Shown here in pieces: positions 1-13,240 of a DNA stretch of 64,000 nucleotides (positions are counted from its first letter, which is position 1; every line of letters begins with the position of its first letter). This stretch comes from Paragordius varius. Its lineage: Eukaryota > Nematomorpha. Location of the stretch: NCBI GenBank assembly GCA_964247055.1, contig OZ176051.1:14198001-14262000 (forward strand), read 5' to 3'. Under the pieces are notes generated by a model. The model was not told the DNA's origin. It worked only from the letters and a program-made list of their open reading frames with translations, and searched no databases. The position numbers and the translations under genes were made by a program.

Positions 1-682
1 GCAGGAGGCCAAGCAGACGAAGTAATATACATATTTATAGGGTGAATTTTTAGCAAATTATATGCAATTTAAAATGATTTTAAACTTATAAGGGTAAAGA
101 TTATTTTAATTTTTTTTTAATTATTTTAAAATAAATTTAGATATAAATTTTTTTATCTTTATATATGGCTTAACTCAGAATGATTTTGCAATTTAACACA
201 AAGAGCCCAATATAAACCGTTAATTCGTTGACATTTATTTGAGAAATTAACATGAGGTTTAAGAAATTGAACCTAGCGACTAAAGTATAACTATTTAAAT
301 TTGCATGGAAGCCCATCATATTGAATTATAACTAAAAAGCCATATTGTACACTTATGACTATTCTGTACTGAGACATACTCAAAAGAATGTTTCAATTTA
401 CCATTTCGTTTATATAACTTGCTTTGTAGTCAATCTTAAACTAAACGGTCTGACATACCGATAGTAAAGAATTTTAATTATATATATATGGATTGATTGA
501 CAATTTGTATAAAATAATTAAATTTAATTTACATAATTGAAAAAGTATTATAATGATCCAAAATATCGCTTTGTTTTAATTAATTTTTTTGTATTTTATA
601 CGCGTTAGTCCTCAACATCTTATTTTATATAACTTTAGCAACTGCAACGACAACAGCCACAACACCTGTAGCTCCACCCTGA
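1..682 (+). CDS. Small secreted Arg/Pro + Thr/Ala-rich peptide, copy 1 (5' cut by window edge)
   Basis: Partial copy of the gene seen whole at 12470-13240. Bases 1-21 are the 3' end of exon 1, encoding RRPSRR, and a GT donor follows at 22. Exon 2 is 639-682, after a CTTTAG acceptor, and ends in TGA at 680-682. The 44-nt exon 2 is identical to that of copy 2 and encodes a Thr/Ala run ending PVAPP. The intron (22-638) differs from copy 2 by scattered substitutions and small indels, so the exons are better preserved than the intron. AATAAA signals lie about 55-70 nt after the stop (735-740, 746-751). The signal-peptide part lies outside the window. The family is not recognised; the product is inferred to be secreted from copy 2. 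Confidence 0.55.
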
Positions 683-1541
683 CCCAAAACTCTTCAAAGA
701 AAACCCATTTCAAACTTTTGATTATTTTTTCGTTAATAAATGTTAAATAAATTTAAATTTACGATTCGCAATATTAGCTATGTACCTAAATCATTTTGTA
801 GAGAATTTATATTAATGTATATCTGATGAAATAAGGGGTACCTTTCGAAGACAATCAAATATGAGAGGTTTATATAAATTAATAAATAAACTGGTCCCTA
901 TAATCGATAAATATCTTCAGTTTATCCAAACTTACTTAATTATGTTGTGTCCATTCTGATTTATAATCAGAATCTTAAAATTTTGTGAGTATCAATATTT
1001 TATCTTTTGGTTAAATATTAATTTAATTAACGAGATTACTGGTGTCAATAATAGGAATCGGCTGTTTAAATGACAAAAACATTTAATTATTTATTATTTA
1101 TTTTTGACAATATTTTTCTGCCAGTGTTTTGAGTGTAAAATTCTGTTGAGGACAAAAAGTTTGCTATGAAGACTATACACTTATGAATTTTTAAATGCTA
1201 AAGGCCTTGTTTTTTAGTCCTATATCATATATATTTTTTTAGTTTAAAATGGCTCTGGATATTACCCTAAAACATATTAAAGTGGTTAACATTCTTCACT
1301 GAACTAAATATTAATTAAATTTGTTCATGATGCGTTATTTAGACCATATCTTACAACCAATGTCTTTATGTAAACTGACAGTATAAAAAATAAACAGTTT
1401 AGAGCAGTGGTACTCACTAAATAGCGGATGATCGCATGTAAATCAAGCTTAAAAGTCGTTTTGCACCATTTAGTTAAAAAATTAAAATACTTTGATAATT
1501 ATTTTGATGTTAACGAATTTTTGAATTTCGTTTCGTCTCAT
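1..1541 (+). repeat. Duplicated 1.5-kb segment, copy 1
   Basis: This matches 12571-14200 nearly base for base, with small indels. It covers the secreted-peptide gene from the end of exon 1, about 700 bp of 3' flank, and the left end of a hAT element. Similarity stops after TTTCGTTTCGTCTCAT. Both copies carry the hAT left end at the same place, so the hAT insertion is older than the duplication. Confidence 0.9.
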
Positions 1542-3713
1542 CACAGGCCAATCTTAATCGGTTAAGCGATTAATGTATGTATTCTTGGCATACTTCATTT
1601 TTAAATATGCCGTCTCACACGTGTAAGTTGATGGAAAAACAGTTAGGAAAACTTGAGCACATATTTAATATTTTCATATTTATTTGGCACATCTTGGCAA
1701 AAACATATCTTTCTTCTCCACCATTCTCCTTGAATATAGCCTCCCAACTGGAATCATTTTTAAAATCTATGAATTCTTCAATGATGCGCCTGATCAAAAC
1801 CGAAATGCTCGAGTTGTTGGATATATCCATATGTCATGAATTTTCAACGAGTTTTAAGCATTTTTAATATTTCTTAATTCTTGAAATCTTAATTTTCTCA
1901 TCGGATAATAATGTTAAATCTTTTTTTATTAAATATATCTCCGCGTTAATATTTTCTTCATAAATCGTTTTAAATGTTGGGATATATAGGAGTGTTATTT
2001 TATAATATCTTGTTTATATTTTATTAATTTTTCTTCAAAAGCAAATATTTGATTAGCAAATTGGGTTATTATTTTGCTCCCTTGAAGATTTGTATTAAAG
2101 GTACTAAGTTCTAAAGTAATGTCGCAGATGTAGGTTAACACAACCCACCATTTGTCACTATTGATTTACTCGTCAAACTTTCTGTTATCTTTTATAAATA
2201 ACAGAATTTGTCTCAAAACAAAAATCTATTTAATACTTTGCTAAGGTATAGCCATCTCACAGCGGTCTACAAAAAAATATCATCAAACTCACTGTAGATA
2301 TCTTCCAGAAGGTTTTTGAATTTACGGCGGTTAAATTATCTGCCACGGATGTGGTAAACTATATCCACCACCGTTTTAATTACTGAATTGAGTGATTTAT
2401 CTTTTACACGCGAAACCAAGTTTTGCTGATAAATAAAGCAGTGAAAGTATAAAAGACTTTGCAAATTATATTTGTTTTTCAAAAGAGGAATAAATCCTTT
2501 GCTTATTCCAATCTAAGAGGACAGCCATCTGTGCAAATCGCAACCAATTCTTTCATAGGTATACCATTCTTATCGAAAATGCTAGTTATGTCGAGAAAAT
2601 CACTTCCTTTCGTGTTATTATTCATTGGTAAAAATTTTAAATATTCCTCGTTGATTATGTTGTCGTTGCAAAATCTCACCAATTGAGGTTATGAACTATA
2701 TCAGTTGAATCAATAGCAATACTAAAATTTTACAGTTTTTTAGAGCCAATAATGTATTGTTAAAAATATATTTAGACATATCATCAATGCTTCGAGCACA
2801 TATTAAATCAGAAAGTTGATTTTTTAATTTGCCTCATGATTTGATCTTTATAATAAATTTATCAAATAAAAAAGTGCATCCATTTATTGGACATACTTTT
2901 ATTAGTTTAGAATCAGTAAACGGTTTATTTTATCTTAAATATAGTAAATTTCTTAAGAAGCTAATGTTTAGCTGCTTATTCCTGGAAGAAAGCTATCGAC
3001 ACTATAGCTTTTACTTTCTGGTACAATTCCTTAATCTTTTTATATTTTGTTTCTTTCTTCATGTTTTGGTAATTTATGAGAATGATGGATTGTAAAATGT
3101 CTTTCAATATTGTATGTTTTTATAATTATGTTGTCCTTAAAGGCAGGTAACAAAATTTTTATTTAAAACAACAAAAAATTTTTCTTTCCATTTTTATGTC
3201 AAGAGGCGATTTTCATCGGATTATATACGTTTTAGCCCAAGATGTCATCCTTAGAATTTATGTTTAAATATTATGTAAATTTTTCAAAAAATCGGAATAT
3301 AATTTGATTTATGCTACAAAAAACCGGTCGAAATTTAGTGATGTTTTGAAATTTTATGGGAATAAAACGATGCAGGATACCAATGAAAAGAATATGTATA
3401 TGCAAGTTTGGGTGAAAGGCTTGCTTAAATACAAAAAAAGTAATGCAATAAAAATCATAGAAAAGAAAATAATGCAGAAACAGAAACAACGTGTGCCAAA
3501 ATTTTAATGTAGGTAAATTTTTAATTGGGTAAAAAATTAAAATTCAAAATTAAATTTAAAGAAATAAATTAATATTAAAATAAGCGAAAATTAGTGTATT
3601 TGTATTTTAATAATTCAGCAATAAAAATAATAATTTAAGTATTAATATGATCGTAGGGCGATCTTAAAGCACTCTTAAGGCCGCATGCGGACCGCGGGCC
3701 GGGTTTGAGAATG
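1405..3713 (-). mobile_element. hAT DNA transposon relic
   Basis: The left end begins CAGTGGTACTCA and the right end reads GCGGGCCGGGTTTGAGAATG, a typical hAT terminus with a nearby GCCGCATGC subterminal motif. Between them the minus strand keeps pieces of a hAT transposase. The best block (about 2686-2515) contains VRFCNDNIINEEYLKFLP and ends VAICTDGCP, which resembles the conserved region around the second catalytic Asp of ZBED5/SCAND3-like hAT proteins. A further block lies at 1615-1830. The reading frame is badly eroded, with no long open frame. No clear target duplication was found. Confidence 0.7.
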
Positions 3714-4040
3714 TTTTATACTGTTTCTACTGCGCTTCAAATTATATTAAAACTGGACTCACCAAAATTTTGCTATAAGTTCAATATTCAAGCAAAAAAT
3801 TCATTTTTACGGAACATTTTTTATGCCAAAATTTAGCATATATTAAAAATTTATAACAGCATTTTTGCGTTTAGTTTAAAAAACTTTTCCATTTAGACGT
3901 TGAGATTATCGTAGCCCCCGCATCTATTTTCTTAATTTTATAAAATATTGTTTTGTTATTATATACAATTTATAATATATTTCTCAAAAATATTTTTTAT
4001 AAAATGTGCGCAAATTTCGCCATTTTAAAAGTGTTAATAC
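3714..4040. repeat. Dispersed repeat family C, copy
   Basis: Recurrent AT-rich sequence with recognisable phrases (TACTGTTTCTACTGCGCTTC, AAAATTTAGCATATAT, TTTTTGCGTTTA, AATGTGCGCAAATTTCGCC). It recurs near 34760-35410, 39520-39850 and several times in 50820-52883. No coding frame was seen. Confidence 0.6.
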
Positions 4041-4129
4041 TTTTTATTATTATTTTTAAGGCCCAAAAATCAAAGTACCAAGCTATATATAAAATAAATA
4101 TCTAGACTGCTAATGATTCACGAAGCAAG

Positions 4130-7060
4130 AAGACTAATTGCATCATCATTTCATCATTCATTTGTATGGGGATTCGCCATTGACGGTACACCCGTTCCAC
4201 TCTTTTCTTGATTTGGCTAATTCTAGATTTAGATTAAGTGATTCGAGGTCTTTTGTGGTATGGGGTCGGCCGGATTTCGCTGATGTTCGACCTTTTCATA
4301 GTTTTAAAAATGTGGGTATTTTTCCGTCTTTCAACTTGTCCAGCCCATTGTAACCGGAGATTTCTAATGACGTTGTTGATGGGGTTGAGATTGAGTATAT
4401 GGTACGGGTTGATTCGGTATAATTGAATTAAGAAGGATTGTGTGCGAATAATATTGTTTTCAATAATTTGGATTCAGCGTTTATGAGTTTGGATTTATTT
4501 GTTTTTGACATCGGCCAGGATTCGGATCCATATGTGAGGACGGGACGGGCTGTAGTGTAAATGGCACATTTAGTTTGTAGTTTGACAAATTTATTATTAA
4601 TTTAAACGAATGGTATTTTTTCCACATTTGTAATATGCGATGTTTAATTGCATGTTGTATTCCGCCACTTGAAAGGGTTGGAAATTGAGTTGATTGTTAA
4701 ATTAATAATATTATTTAAAGATCCAAGCATTTGTTATTTTATCGTAATCATTTAGAGATTGAGACTACTACATTTTTTGTGTACCCATAGAGAACAAGAA
4801 TTACAGCGTACGGAGTTTGATTTAACTTCTTTTTACACATGCCGCATGGGTTTTTAGAGGGTAAATTATCAGACATTTATTTATTGGAGAAATTGTTTAA
4901 GTCCGTAACTTTGTAGGGTGTCATTCCCCAAACAAATTTTCGCTATGAGATCGCTTTCGGATGTCGATGTTATTACGAGGTCATCGGCGCAAAGAATTTG
5001 GTGTGGCATACCAGTTGCGATGTCTTTAGTTATTTCTTCCATAATGACATTGAAGAGGGTTGGGCTTAGTATGGATCCTTGGTGGAGTCCATTTTTTATT
5101 AAAAAACTTTACTTAGTCCAAATGGAGTTTTAATTTGGGCTCTGGTATTACGGTATAAGAGCATTATTGAGGTTACAACCATTCGTCAATGCCTTAACGC
5201 CTAAGAGCCCATGGCATAGGATCTCTTGGAATGGCATCAAAGGCTCGTTCCATGTGAAGAAAAGCGTAGTATAAAGGAGATTTTTTAATGTATGCGCTTT
5301 GAAGTTGTTTTAGCGTGAATATGGCATCTATTGTACTTTTATTTGGGTTGAACCCGCTTTGCATTTTGTTTAAATACAATTTGGGCAGGATTTTAAAGAG
5401 AATTACTTTTTCATATATTTTTATAGTGTGATCTAATAACTTTATTGGACGGTAGGATTTAGGCAGGAGGGGGTCTCCTTTTTTGTATATGGGAATGATA
5501 TGGCTGTTTTCCCTGTCCGGAGGGATTTTTTCGTCTTTTATTATATTGTTGAATAAAGTTGTCCGATATGAGTCAATAATCTGAGGGTCAGTCAGTTTAA
5601 GCATGTCGACCGTGAGTTCCGAAGGGCCAGGGAGTTTTTTATTTTCATTTTTCATAAAGCGGTATGAATATCTGATTCAGTTAGGTTTTCAGCACAGCTT
5701 TGAGTAGGTGTTGATGTGATAGGGGTAGTAATGGGATTGTTAAGGAAAATTTCTGAAAAGTAGGTATGATAGCTGTTTTTAACAATAGCTGGGTAATTGT
5801 TATTGTATTTTTTACTCTCACCGATTTTGGTGCGGATGTGTTATTATTATTATTATTAATTTTAGCCTATTTATATAGTTTTGTTTTTGGTTTTCATATC
5901 GATTTCTTTCGCATACTTTAGAGCTTCTTCATTTTTGGCTTCCCTGATTTCGACATAAACTTTTGGATTCTAGATATGATTTTCTATTAAATGGTGTCTT
6001 TTCCTTGAACCAAATTTTATGTGCCAAATTTTTCTGTTTTATATGCTCTTTCACTTTATTATTCCACCAAAATTGATATTTTTTGGATGATTGTTATTTG
6101 ATTTTTTCCTCCCACCAGACATTCAACTGTATGGATATAAGTTTTTTAAAATTTTCCCAATTAGGTCGAGATTAAAGTTTTTTTTTTCAGTTATGCGTGA
6201 TTTAATTTTAGCCGTTTTCTGCGCGTCATCTGTGAGTTTTTTATAGTTTAAACAACTTATGTCAGATCTTTTGATAATCCTGTCTTCTGGAGATTTTAGT
6301 TTTACACTTGCTATGGTTGTTTCTTAGACTATCAGTGTGATTTAACTGTAGTTCGTATATAGTTTTAACATTGGGGAAATGTTTTCTGTGATATTTCTTT
6401 GTCAAGAACAATCAATCATAGACTTGTGGTTTAAAGACTCATATGTATAATAATGATTATTCCGTTTTTTTTTAAAAAAACTGTTTATTATTGTTAAATC
6501 ACTATTTTGTAAAAAAATCGATCAAACGTGATCCGTTGTCATTTATATCGTCAGTTCCATAACCTCTGTGAATATCAGCAATTTATTGCTTCCCAAAATG
6601 GCCATTGAAATCACCCATTAAAATTTCATTAATTTAAAAAAGATTTTCACACAAGAGATCGTAAAAGCTGGTTTTATGTTGGTTAGATAATCCATTTTGT
6701 GGAGCATAAATAGAGAAAAGATTAAATATTTTATCATGAAGTAAAATTTTAATGGGGAATCGGTCATATATAGTTTATAGAAGTAATATTATCATTGTAA
6801 TCACTATATGTAAGGAATCTAACTCCAGATGTCTTATTAATATTGTTGCCGGACCAATAAAGATGATAAATGAGAATCGATGTAGACCCGTTGTTTTTCC
6901 AGTGGCATTCCTGAAGGGCACATATTGGTATAATGCGCTTTTGTAAAGTTAAAATGATTTCATAGGTTTTTCCATTTAAAGAATTAAAATTAAAAAGGAA
7001 TTTTAGTTTGGTTGCGTTGAATTTGTCATAATTAGTGTTAGAATGTTGTGACATTTGCTC
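4130..7060 (-). mobile_element. Non-LTR retrotransposon (LINE), degraded, near full length
   Basis: On the minus strand an apurinic-endonuclease start is seen at 7054-6764, with NSLNGKTYEI, ICALQECHWKNNGS and YWSGNNINKTSGV, as in craniofacial-development-protein-2/RTE-type LINE proteins. Reverse transcriptase follows at 5655-5194, with GPSELTVDMLKL, IIPIYKKGDPLLPKSYRPI and SGFNPNKSTIDAIFTLKQLQ (fingers/palm before the YxDD box). The far C-terminal part is near 4560-4130, with LTYGSESW and a broken GHVER-like region followed by SGRPHTT. Order and strand agree with one element. It has many stops and frameshifts and is dead. The family is not certain. Confidence 0.8.
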
Positions 7061-7379
7061 CTATACATTCCAGAATGTCCTTTCTTGCGGAATAACCCTT
7101 CTGAATGTGGGGAAAGAGGCTTAGAATGGGATATTTAAGATGATACAAATAAAAGAAAATTGAGGTAAGTGGTTAATTGATTATTCATTTACCAAATTAT
7201 TTTAATTAATATTGAAAAGACTGAAAGAATACCACGGAGTACAATATTGTGGGGTTTAAAACGAAAAAAACGTTCCTAAAAGTTACATAAAAATTCAAAA
7301 ATCATGTACGGCTTTCACCATCTTAAAGTTATACACAACAGTAGTGTCAGATCCATTTAAATAAACCAAGGCATCTATC

Positions 7380-8200
7380 AGCGGTCAGCAATCAGTCCGT
7401 TGCTATTTATATGAACGAAATTTCAAAAGAAGTGGGACAAAATGGTGGCTGGTATTTGCTTTATGCAGACGACCTAATAGTGCTGTCAGACGAGTTGCAT
7501 GAATTGAAATAATTGTTAAGCAAATGGATTGATGTGTTAAGACGATGCGGTTTAAAAGTTAGTAAAAAGAAAACGGAACTCAAAAATTTTGGTGAAAAAA
7601 ACGAGAAAAGGAATTAAAAAAGGTTGCGTTTTAAAAAGTCAGGAGTAATGCAAATATATAGGAGCGATTTTAGCAGCAGATGGTTCTTTAACGCATGATA
7701 TAAATCTAAGAATTTGAAATATTTGGAAAATTATAAAAAGATCTCAAATGTTTAGTGCGATAAAAATATTGACCTAAAAGTCAAGGGTAAGATTGCCAGC
7801 AATGATGTGCAACTTACAGACATGGGCATTAAAGAAATCAGAAGAGAGGCACTTTCAGGTTACTAAAAAGAGAATGCTTAGATTGATGTGCGGTGTAACG
7901 AGGAAAGACTAGGTGAGGAATGAATACATGAGGAAGTACGGAAATCAAACCAATAACCCAAAAGATGATGTTGAATCGTTTACTTGGTTTAGACACCTAG
8001 AAAGAAGAGATAACTACATTGGTATAAAGATTGATGATTATATTGTGAAAGTGAGGGGACGAGCGCGATCTCAAACTTGATGGATAGATACGGTTAAGAG
8101 GACATGGCAAAACTGAACCTAAAACACGAGGACGCTATAGACAGGATTCATGACCTCTCGAAAGAGTAGTATCATATAATGTAATTATTATTATTGTTGG
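7380..8200 (+). mobile_element. 3' half of a second LINE, opposite orientation
   Basis: Plus-strand fragments in order: LLFIYMNEISKEVGQNGGWY, then LLYADDLIVLSDELHELK, where YADD is the reverse-transcriptase catalytic box. These are followed by CGLKVSKKKTELKNFG, WALKKSEERHFQVTKKRMLR, LMCGVTRKD, WFRHLERRDNYIG and a final RW-type segment. It ends in a short (ATT)n tail near 8180, the expected LINE 3' end. The upstream half is missing, as in 5'-truncated insertions. Several stops and shifts are present. Sequence detail suggests a different LINE family from the minus-strand one next to it. Confidence 0.8.
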
Positions 8201-8550
8201 ATTAGATTGAATTAATTATTAAAACAGCCTTCCCCATTAAATTGAAATCCAACTTAATATAAAAAAGTTTTATTTGAAATTTTATTTATATAGCATAAAA
8301 TTTTTAAAATGTTTTCTGTTCAAATCTAATTTTCGATGTTCGATTTTGAGCCCAATCAGTTTTTTAGTGTATTTGTTGCATGTAATCGATATGCTCAAAA
8401 TAATAAATAATATAGTTTTCCAAAACCATGCTATATACTGTAATGTGCAGGTGTTGATTAAGAATTAGTTACTTAAACATGCAATTACTGATATTTAAAC
8501 AGCTGTTAACACGCTTAATTAAAATATCACATGTTCTTTTCTAAACTTGC

Positions 8551-8748
8551 TTAAAAAGAGCCATGTATCGGATAATGAGGGTTGAATTGATTTAACATTT
8601 TGTTTGAGCAGAGTAGGAAGTGTGCAATTTCCACTTTTACAAATGGATATTTTTTACTGCAATTAATTATTGATATAAATACCGTAAAAATCGAAAGTAT
8701 ACAGAAAAAACGCAAAATTATAAAGATAAATGAATTTAAAAATTCCAT
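8551..8748 (-). CDS. Possible small secreted peptide (hypothetical)
   Basis: A 65-codon frame starting MEFLNSFIFIILRF has a long hydrophobic stretch (residues 6-29) ending in Cys, which would serve as a signal peptide or membrane anchor. A short tail with Cys, Tyr and Pro (NPHYPIHGSF) follows. A GT donor (ATTT|GTAAAA) within the tail means it could instead be a first exon. The region is AT-rich and no homology is recognised, so a chance frame is quite possible. Confidence 0.22.
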   Translation of the reverse strand: MEFLNSFIFIILRFFCILSIFTVFISIINCSKKYPFVKVEIAHFLLCSNKMLNQFNPHYPIHGSF

Positions 8749-8958
8749 GTTATAACCTTGAATTTTTCTATGTAAATTATTGCAAAGTATGAAATTGAGA
8801 TGCATATCGGTAGCACAACCAATTACATTGCTATTTAAAACAATAATATATATGGGTTAAAGTTTAAAAAATTTACATTGGTGGTTTAAAAAATGTTGTC
8901 TTTATATTTTTTACATTTTGTGCGTATAATTTTATTTATTACTGTTTAAATTTTTAAT

Positions 8959-9227
8959 TTAAATACTCATCACGTATTCATAATCTCCGTACTCCCCTTC
9001 GTCATAAATTTCATCTTATTTTTCGGGTTCTGGTGGACTAGGGGTTGGGTTTAAATAACCACATTTTTGAAGATTGTGTCCATTTACTGGGATGACATTT
9101 AAACATTTAATGTTAGATTCTGCACTGCTGCTGAGCATATCATCGCTATCACAATATACCCTATCCGTGTTGTGTGTGGAAAGGGAAATGGAATTATTTT
9201 TACCAGAACTTTTGGGTTTTCGGATAA
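8959..9227 (-). CDS. Probable C-terminal exon of an unrecognised host gene
   Basis: This GC-richer island follows an acceptor-like TTTCCAAG on the minus strand. It reads a hydrophilic Ser/Asn-rich tail (KPKSSGKNNSISLSTHNTDR, YCDSDDMLSSSAESN), then a Pro-rich stretch (NPTPSPPEPEK), an in-frame TAA at 9016-9018, and in the same frame DEIYDEGEYGDYEYVMSI before a second stop at 8959-8961. The acidic, Tyr-rich end looks like the cytoplasmic tail of a receptor or adhesion protein. I do not recognise the family, and no partner exons were found up to 12469. The in-frame TAA could mean a true end at K, a pseudogene or a sequence error. Confidence 0.42.
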
Positions 9228-12200
9228 CTTGGAAATATGGTACATATTATATATATATGATTATGGTTAATTATATTACTTATGTTTGACTTTCAATATT
9301 CGGATATAGATCGACACAGCATTCAAAAGTAATGGCTAGTTTTGCATTTTTTTAAATTTAAATATATGTTTTATACATTAAAATTTAAATATTAAAACAA
9401 AAATATAAAATTTTACTTTCTATATTCCAACACCAAATTTAAATGGGAGGCTTAATTTTCATTGGTTTTACAAGTAATAAATTTTACAATAAAAAAATAA
9501 AAAATCTTATCTCCAAAATAATTGGATTCTCGGTAATAACATCCATGCCCAGTATGATTTGACAATTAAAGGTATTGTGTCGTGCTTCAGTATAATATAA
9601 GCCAATACTGCTCAAACAAATTGAAATTAATGTTAAAGTTTGATTCATATATTTTATTTAACATTGTATTATAACAAAATTCGGTAATTATATTTTTTTA
9701 AATAACTTTTAAGTCCATATATCACCAATAAATGGAATATGATGTTAATATAACGCTAATTAATGTCGGCCCATCTACAAAAATATAAAACAAATTTAAA
9801 TCTTTCCAGTAATAATTCTATTTTTTGTAAGCTTCTGAGAATTATTACTAAAAGGAATATTATAAGAAATAAATGCAAGATTAAATGCACAAAAAAGAGG
9901 GTTAATTTTTTTAACAAAATTTTTTTTCATGAGGCTTGTGACCAGCGAAATATGCCGCAAAAATTTTTATTTGTTCCTAGTTTTTGAAATATTGAGAAAA
10001 ATCAAAATCGAAAAAGTGAATTTTAAAGTTGATTTTAAAAATAATAAAAGTAAATATATTATGGTTTATTATCATTTTAAGAAATTATATATAAACATTC
10101 TAAAATTATATAAATAGGATTTCTATTAAATATCAGTTCAAAACATGGTGTTTTTCTCACTAAGAGACAAATAATTTTTTTACTATATTAAAATATTTTT
10201 TTCAATTATTTACTCGGTAAACTCACTATTAAAATCTTAACATTCATATTTTATTCAGTAAAAAAACTTCTATATCTAAATAAAAATAAAAAAATATTGT
10301 TTTCTATTTTTTCATTTTTTGTAATTTGGCTTATACCTGTTTAAAAATTTACTGTCTTATTTTGGAATTTCACATGAGCGAGAATTATAAAGTATATAAT
10401 CAAGTAGTGAAAAATTAATCAAATATCCGTACATATTTCAGAAATATACTAATTTTTATTAAAACAAACTTTTACAGGGATTTATAAGGATTGTTGGTTG
10501 ATATTCCACTGCTTTTAAATCCTTTTAAACATAAATTATATATTTTAATCCCACTCATGTAAGATTCCAAAATAAAACAGTATAAATATTTTAAACACCC
10601 ATAAACCAGATGACAAAAAATGAAAAAGTACAAAACAATATTTTATAGTTTTATTTTGATAAGTTTTTTGTTCTAAATAAAATGTGAATATTAAGATTTT
10701 AATAGTGAGTTTACCTAAATAATAGAAAAAAATTTTCATATATTTTCATAAAATAACTCATCTGTGTGTTAAAAATGGCCATCTTTTAAACTGAGATATT
10801 TTGAAACCCCATTTATACGATTTTAGGCTGTATATATTGAAAATATCTTCTAAAATGATAATTAACCATAATATCCCAACTATCCTTAATTTTCACTTTT
10901 TGCCCGATTTTGATTTTCTCTCAATATTTCAACTAGGTCGTATACAAATAAAAAATTTTACGGCAAATGAATACGCTGGTCATAAGCTATCTCAATTATT
11001 TTGTTAAAAAAAATTTTGCACACAGTGTAAATAATTCTTCTACAGTCTGAGAGAAGGAGCAAATTTTTTTGCATAAACTTTATCTTACCTTTTAAACCGA
11101 GCAATTAAGGGCCTAACTCTTACAGTCAACATTAGGGGTGTCCAACACAAATTTCGTGAGCTGCTTTAATATTTTTGGTTTTTTAATTTATTTTAAATTT
11201 CGGTTTATATATTTCTAAATAATCGTGAAATTTCGATTATCCACAATTATTTTTTTAGAGCACTTTTTTGCACTGAACAAAGCGTGCTGGACATGCCTGG
11301 TTAACACTATTAGCGACAAGTTCATTCTTACTCAATTTTGTATTTTATCCATATTATATGAAACTTCTCAAGCAATTTATGTAAAAACTTCTTTGAATTA
11401 CAAATATATTTAAGCTTTAGGGGCCCTGTGTGTTTTAAAAATCATAGAGGATCGACCACAGTATATAAAATGATGAGCAATTTTTGGAACTAAAATTATA
11501 TGACTAAATACCCAATAAAAAACCTAGGCTTCATTGTTTTTACATGCTTTAATAAACAGTGGGGTACATATAATCTTGCCCAAAAAGTGGAAAATTGTAA
11601 ATGCGAGTGTTCATATATCATCTTTGTTAGGTATAATATTTGATGTCAAGTTTAATTGTAATTATCCTAATCGAATTACCAGAGATACTTTAATAATTTT
11701 TTTATAAAATAAAAGTATGAGTACCTTTCGGTCTCATAACTTACATAATGACCAATCAAAAATGTTTTTTAAAAAAAGTGTGATAAATAACAAAGCAGCT
11801 TTAACCACAACAACCTATAGAGGATTTTTGGTAAAAACGGTTGTTTAAACCATTTACTCGAATATTTGAACTAAAAAAAACTCATCTATTTCGCTTTTTC
11901 CAACTAGTGTTACTACGGCTGAGAGAGTGATAAATCAAATGTATAAATTAATTATCTAATCTCATGCGCTTTTCTTTTAAAGGTGTCCTAGTTTACTTAA
12001 ATTAAACTCCTTTGTACCAGTTGGATGGTGTTTTAAAGACCAAGAGTCAAAAACAATTAAAAAATTATGATTTTCTTTTGTAAAAATTTATATTTATTGT
12101 GTATTCACAAATTTTTATCTTTATTGAAAAGCTTGATGATGCAAATTAGACATGCCTTTTTTATTATCGCGCTTGGCTATTAAAAGGATCGAAAATCAAG

Positions 12201-12469
12201 AGTTAAAGATACTTTTTCAACCATTTTATACGTAAATTTCAAGCAGAAAGGCAAATCTACGGTTAAACGCTATAAAAACATCAAGATTAATTTTAAGGTC
12301 GGATATATAAAATTAGACAACCAATTAATTATTTAAATTAAAAGGTCCTTGACTAATATTCATCCATGAAATATTGTATAAAATATATATTAAGTATGTC
12401 AAGGTACTCAAAAAAAACTATAAAAGAGATTTAGTAATCGGAGATTTGTACTTCATATAATTATACTAA
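9228..12469. other. Intergenic, AT-rich; no gene seen
   Basis: Short open frames here have the composition of random AT-rich DNA. Near 11134 is a partial hAT-like terminus (AGGGGTGTCCAACAC). No RNA gene, long repeat or exon with a recognisable product was found. Upstream exons of the 8959-9227 gene would be expected here but were not identified. Confidence 0.5.
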
Positions 12470-13240
12470 ATGAATATAAAATTTTTCTCTTTAAGTTCTT
12501 ATGTTTTATTAATTTTTTTCTTAATTTTTTGTGTTCATGAAACCAATCAATATCGACATCCGAATCGTGGCAGGAGGCCAAGCAGACGAAGTAATTTACA
12601 TATTTATAGGGTGAATTTTTATGAAAACTATATGCTAAAATTTTATTAATTTTATAAAAGTTAAAGTAATTATTTTAGAGTTTTTTTTAATTATTTTAAA
12701 ATTAATTTAGATATATAATTTTTTTTATCTTTGTATATGGCTTAACTCAGAATGATTTTGCAATTTAACACAAAGAGCCCAATATAAACCGTTAATTCGT
12801 TGACATTTATTTGAGAAATTAACATGAGGTTTAAGAAATTGAACCTAGCGACTAAAGTATAACTATTTAAATTTGCATGGAAGCCCATCATATTGAATTA
12901 TAACTTAAAAGCCATATTGTACACTTATGACTATTCTGTACTGAGACATATTCAAGAATGTTTCAATTTACCATTTCGTTTATATAACTTGCTTTGTATC
13001 AACTCTTAAACTAAACGGTCTTACATACCGATAGTTAAACAGTATTATATATATGGATTGATTGACAATTTGCATATTATAAAAAAATGTAAATTTACAT
13101 AATTGAAAAAGTATTATAATGATCCAAAATATCGCTTTGTTTTAATAAATTTCTTTGTATTTTATACGCGTAAAATCTTATTTTATATAACTTTAGCAAC
13201 TGCAACGACAACAGCCACAACACCTGTAGCTCCACCCTGA
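12470..13240 (+). CDS. Small secreted Arg/Pro + Thr/Ala-rich peptide, copy 2 (complete)
   Basis: Two exons, 12470-12590 and 13197-13240, are joined in phase 1 across a 606-nt GT-AG intron, giving 54 residues. Exon 1 encodes a signal peptide (MNIKFFSLSSYVLLIFFLIF, then C) and a very basic stretch (QYRHPNRGRRPSRR). Exon 2 encodes TTATTTATTPVAPP and a TGA stop. The mature product would be about 30 residues: a cationic half with possible dibasic processing sites and a Thr-rich half suited to O-glycosylation. AATAAA lies 53 nt after the stop (13293-13298). Exon sequence is identical to the partial copy at 1-682 wherever both are visible. No family is recognised; a secreted mucin-like or antimicrobial-like peptide, or a neuropeptide-type precursor, are possibilities only. 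Confidence 0.62.

Noticed and set aside
3271-3507. Overlapping frames on both strands at the right side of the hAT relic
   Set aside because: Lys/Asn-rich on one strand and Phe/Ile-rich on the other, as expected of random AT-rich DNA; no transposase motif.
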